Source: Populus alba (taxonomy: Eukaryota; Streptophyta; Magnoliopsida; Malpighiales; Salicaceae). From it: a stretch of DNA of 64,000 bases. A program made the position numbers and the translations under genes. Location: NCBI RefSeq assembly GCF_005239225.2, contig NC_133292.1, positions 10,202,985 to 10,266,984 of the forward strand, written 5' to 3'. The number at the start of each line of letters is the position of its first letter. Position 1 is the stretch's first letter. Under the pieces are notes generated by a model. The model saw nothing but the letters and a program-made list of their open reading frames with translations, was not told the DNA's origin and made no database searches. Shown one piece after another: positions 59,974 to 64,000 of this stretch.

Positions 59974-61271
59974 TTACTTTTCAGGCTCTCTTTTGAAGGA
60001 TCCAACAGGAACCGCACTAGAAGATTCGTGATTTTCCTAAATAAAAGGCAAGTGCATAAATTTGTTAAGATGAAGATTACAGCATCAAACATTGGAATTT
60101 TAACATGCATGCAGATGTGGTTTAAAGAAATATAAATATATAACGTATGACTGATGTTGAGAGCATCGATACCTGGTTAGTTGAATTTTGTCCATGTATC
60201 CGCTGAGGCCTGGCATTAAGATCAATCAAATTGTTGTCCATTTGTCCATCGCTATCTGTGTTATTCTCTACCATTGGAACTGGAGAGGCTCTGTGGTTTT
60301 GTTTATTTTCTCTAGCTGTGAGTTTAAGTGGCTGGTTTTGGTCCCTCCTTGTTTCATTGTGATCAAGAGGTTGTTGTCCTTGCTCCTCCATCCGGCCAGG
60401 TTTATCCCCTGGAAACTAAATAAGACAATCAAACAAAAAATGTTAATTCGGATAGCTTCTTGCATGTTTGATACAAAACTCAAAACACTTCGATTCCGAG
60501 TGACAAACCTCAACCCTCTGCCTCAACAGGAGATATCTACCATGGGTTCTTTTACCACCAACATGTACTATCATATCGCATTGCAAGCAGAGCGAACTAC
60601 CATCTATCTCACAGTAAAAGAAAGCTGCATGCACATTTCAAGACAAGGAAAAACAAAACTCCTTGAAAAAACTTCAAAAACTCACATCCCATGAAAAAGG
60701 CCAAAAATATCAGCAAAGGCAGGCCGGCATACCTGGTGCATTTTCACATATGTCACACTGTGGAACAGCGCTAGGATCTGCAAGTCCCACTCGCACGTGC
60801 CGACTAGCTAGCTTGTTGCACAAATGAACCTGTTCCAGCACACAAACAGAAACCCATTTGCTTAACTATGACAAATTCGATGATGCCTACTTAAAAAGAC
60901 CGAAACTTGCACTCCGCTATCAAAAAATTATCAAATCCAGAGCTTGATACTTTACAATAAAAGATCATCACTTGATAGACTCAACAAAGGAACTGGCAAT
61001 TTTTACTCTTCCAGTACCAAAAAAGAATTCATTTTGCAAATCCAATCAAGCCCATTTTAACTTGAGCAGAATTATTACCTTAACTCGCTTAATCAATTCT
61101 CGTTAATCAAATCAAATAAACCAGGAAAAACTATAAAGAGACAAAAAAAATATTGTAAAAATAAAGGTCTATAATCACCTTCTCGTCACAGGAACGGCAA
61201 AGAGCGGCTTCATCAGCTGCACAAAAAAGAATCGCGGCTGCGCTCTCACACACGTCACAAATCGTTCGCAT
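59974..61271 (-). CDS. BBX18/BBX19: Double B-box zinc-finger protein, BBX18/BBX19 type
   Basis: Five coding exons (minus): 61271-61179, 60829-60733, 60624-60509, 60415-60173, 60036-59974; 612 nt, 203 aa, all GT-AG. B-box 1 has its zinc ligands at C5, C8, C17, D20, C25, C28, H33, H42; B-box 2 at C56, C59, C68, D71, C76, C79, H84, H91. [20 protein letters not shown] and FPGDKPGR are characteristic of the BBX18/BBX19 pair (group IV: no CCT domain). A DLNARP motif at 167-172 fits the DLNxxP repressor consensus. Arabidopsis BBX18/19 act in the nucleus in photomorphogenesis, temperature response and flowering, partly by binding other B-box proteins. I cannot tell which of the two is the closer orthologue. 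Gene is convergent with SPT5 and aldolase. Confidence 0.94.
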
Positions 61272-62705
61272 TTCTGGTTTTTTAGAATTAATTTAGGTTC
61301 CTTCTTTATTTTTATTCCCCCTTCAATCTCTGCTTTTTGCTAATTCTCCTTTCTCCATCTGAAAGCCATTTGTTGATATCCTGGAAGTATAAAATTGTTG
61401 AAGTTTATCACTTTTGAATTAAGCAGTTGGTGACATGATAATTCAGCGGGAGAGAGAGAATAAAGATTTAAATGGTGAAGAGAAGAGAGTATAGGAGAGG
61501 AGAGGAGTGGATTGGAGTGGAGAGACAATTGGAGCTGTCTTGAGCCTGTGAAACTGCAGCGAGGAAGAGGAAAAGAAGGAAGGAAGTCTTTGCTACTTTT
61601 GTTTTGCTATTAATATTTAGTGACTGTGGTGGCTATTATTTTTTTTTTAAGTGTTTTTTATTAAATAATATTTTAAAAATTTTTAAAAAATATATTTTGT
61701 ATATTAACATATAAAAAAATTAAAAATATAAAATAATTAATTAAAAAAAAAACTCAATTTCAATAACGTTTCCAAACAAAATCTACAAGTTTGTAATTTA
61801 TGTTAATTTTGCTATTCTTTTAGTGCGTTTTTATAGTATTTTTTATTAAAATAATATTTTTTATTTTTAAAAAAAATTATTTTAATATTTGTACATTAAA
61901 ATAATATAAAATAATAATTAAAATTTTAAAAAATATATTTGAAAAAAAATACAGTTACATCACATTACTCTAGCTCTAACGTCTTACTTTCTGTGTTTTA
62001 AAGGAAAAATGTTTCCTCCCTATTCAAGTCATGGAAAACAATTTTTTATACTCGGCAGGGATTCATTATCATGTTAACTCTTTTAAAATTTATATACGGT
62101 TGAGAGAATTTTTTTTTATAAACTATCATTTTTTAAATGAATAATTTTAAAAAAAAATTGAACCATAAGGAGAACATTGTTTAACTGAAAAAAACTCATA
62201 CCCCTTCAGTAAGTTTAAAATTGAATAATTTTTTATTTGAAAATTAAAAAATGAAAACTCCTTGGTAAATTAGTGTAAAGTTCATCTTATAATATGAATT
62301 TATAAATAATAAACGTAAGATTTAGATTTTCTATTAGAAGTATCATTTAAGAGGTCATTTCTAATATTTTTCAACTATGATGTTTTTATTAATAACAATT
62401 ATTTAATAATTATAATAATCTGTTTTCGCTGCTGTTTGATCAATAGACACGAAAATGGTATAAAAAAGAGAGAAGAAAAGAAAACTGAAGCAGTAAATAA
62501 TTTTATCTTTTGGAGAGGAGAGAAAAAATCAGCTGTGAAAAATAAAATGGTATTCCCTCAAAGGGATAACGCTGCCCCGAGTGGAGTGTTTTTGCAGCAT
62601 GTGGTAGAGGAGTCCAAAAGGATGAGCTGTTCATGTTTGTGATTTGTTCCGTTGGTGATGGTGGTGAATGGAGGATTGGCACGCGCTATTTAGTGCCGTG
62701 TGTGA

Positions 62706-62750
62706 CACGTGGGGTATGGACTCCACGGCTTCGTGGGTTCCAGGCACGTG
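62706..62750. promoter_or_regulatory. Two G-boxes 39 bp apart
   Basis: CACGTG at 62706-62711 and again at 62745-62750, in a locally GC-richer patch with TGGGTTCCA repeats. They are about 1.4 kb upstream of the BBX start codon and may instead belong to a gene outside the window. Confidence 0.4.
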
Positions 62751-63747
62751 GGTTCCACGATCATACATGATCACTCTCACTCTAGTGGTGATTTTTTGAT
62801 TGGACAAGTAGATTTAGCGGTATTTCTATTTTAGATCGGAGTGTAGTAGTTTGTGTATTTTTTATAAAATATATATGTTTTTTAAAAAATATTTTTTATT
62901 ATTTTAACGTGTTTATATGAAAAATAAAAAATTGTTTTAATGTACTTTAAAAAAAAATTAGAAAAACATATACACTGATAGAACCGGCCAAGATTATAAT
63001 CCGCTGTGAGCAATCACTTTGAACTTCTTTTCGGTTTTTATTTCTTCGTTTTTAGCATAATCACGAGGACTCGAGTACAATTCCTTCGTCGTTGGCATAG
63101 ACGCAGTGCGGATTTGACCGGCATCAAGGGACGTCCAAATTGTGTCATGTATTTAAATAATTGATCTACTGAATTATTTAAATTGATTAGGTCGTCTTTT
63201 AAAATAATTATAACAAATACTTTGTTCGGATCAGTTTCAAATCAACAGGTAGGTCCAAATTGTGTTTGTAAAGGATTAATATTTAACTTTCTCCATAGAG
63301 CCAGATATTTTTTTTTTTAACTTCAGATATCTATATTAATTTATATATTTTAATTAATTTTTTAAAACTCTAAAGTTAATGAATAATCAAATAAATTTTT
63401 TACTAATCTAAATGAATTAATAATCTCTAAAAAATAAATTTAAAAATCTAACTAATTAAATAAAATATAATTTATTGCATCCGTGAAATGAGATGAAATG
63501 GGATAAAAGATCATCTTTGTAACATTTTTATCAACTATCCAGTCTAGTTCAATTACATCTAATTTCGTATCCTCGCGTAACATTGTTGACTTCCAGTTTT
63601 CAAGAGCTCAAATGGGTTGTCCAAATTCTAAAATTAGAGGAAGTAATTTTTGCAACAAGAACGTAGGAAACCCGGTGGGCATGGACACCTTGATTGAGAA
63701 AAAGAATTCCAGAGAAGGTGCATTTTTTAGTCAGTATATTAGCATGT

Positions 63748-63920
63748 TTGGGAGTGTAGTTATAATTATTTTTTAAAATATTTTTAATTTAAATTATATT
63801 AAAATAATATATTTTATTTTTTAAAAATTATTTTTAATATCAGCGCATCAAAATATTTAAAAATACTAAAAAAAAATTAATTTAAACAAAATATTAAAAA
63901 TTTTAATTTTAATTTTTAAA
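63748..63920. repeat. MITE-like AT-rich element
   Basis: Begins GTTTGGGAGTGTAGTTATAATTATT and carries the family centre (AAATTATATTAAAATAATAT, TTATTTTTAATATCAGCGCATCAAAAT). The TATCAGCGCATCAAA block also occurs in the copy at 33725-33905, which confirms membership of one family. Confidence 0.65.
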
Positions 63921-64000
63921 TAGAAACTAAAATTCCAGACTTTGTTGGTGAAACCGGGGGCTATAAATTTACGAGCAGGGATGATGGTGACGTGTATCAA

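Larger units (their letters stand above)
61272..64000. other. BBX upstream region and AT-rich intergenic DNA
   Basis: The first ~350 bp hold the BBX leader and promoter, with a purine-rich GAGAGA/GGAGAG tract at about 61447-61520 on the plus strand. Further out are MITE-like blocks at about 61640-61800, 61825-61975, 62850-62975 and 63748-63920. No gene recognised. Confidence 0.5.

Noticed and set aside
62436..62642. 68-codon open frame beyond the BBX gene
   Set aside because: Lys-rich, low-complexity, no recognisable family and no splice or promoter support.
1..64000. CRISPR arrays, bacterial operons, LTR retrotransposon gag/pol, tRNA or rRNA genes
   Set aside because: None found by eye. 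The window is plant nuclear DNA; a tRNA or snoRNA gene could still be missed without a dedicated scan.

Overview
The window is nuclear DNA of a dicot plant. Its AT-rich, low-density layout, intron structures and repeats point to Salicaceae, most likely Populus; that is inference from gene content and from repeat families I recognise, not from a database search. I reconstructed six protein-coding genes by hand-splicing. All six reading frames stay open across their joins.

Left part (1-23 kb). At 1-2664 (minus) lies a mitochondrial FMP32/CCDC90-type (DUF1640) coiled-coil protein gene that runs off the window edge. A broken NB-ARC resistance-gene fragment follows at about 3.2-3.6 kb. From 16110 down to 4331 (minus) there is a complete 10-coding-exon NERD/C3H44-type gene (PHD, SWIB, Plus-3, GYF, GW-rich tail, CCCH finger; 1741 aa). 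It contains a textbook U12-type AT-AC intron. At 19.28-22.09 kb a decayed copy of its 3' two thirds lies in the same orientation. The copy is bordered by a poly(A)-only retro-insertion and a duplicated junction, and beside it is a broken CCHC zinc-knuckle gene fragment.

Middle part (23-43 kb). This is mostly AT-rich intergenic DNA with many related ~150-220 bp MITE-like elements, a SINE-like element, a tandem repeat array at 34.9-36.2 kb and a long foldback at about 39.2-39.5 kb. It holds two genes: a secreted GH9 class B endoglucanase (29702-33054) and an unrecognised small acidic protein (41269-42009).

Right part (43-64 kb). A six-exon chloroplast fructose-bisphosphate aldolase (43509-45455), a 22-coding-exon SPT5 elongation factor (47324-55176), an F-box relic (about 56.45-56.93 kb) and a double B-box protein of BBX18/BBX19 type (61271-59974, minus). 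Aldolase and BBX18/19 genes are also neighbours in Arabidopsis, as are the FMP32-type and NERD genes, so both ends of the window look like old conserved linkage blocks.

The genes do not form a pathway. NERD (RNA silencing and chromatin) and SPT5 (Pol II elongation) both act on transcription; aldolase and the BBX protein are both light-linked. The most unusual features are the U12 intron, two GC-AG introns (aldolase, SPT5) and the composite gene-fragment region at 18.6-23 kb.
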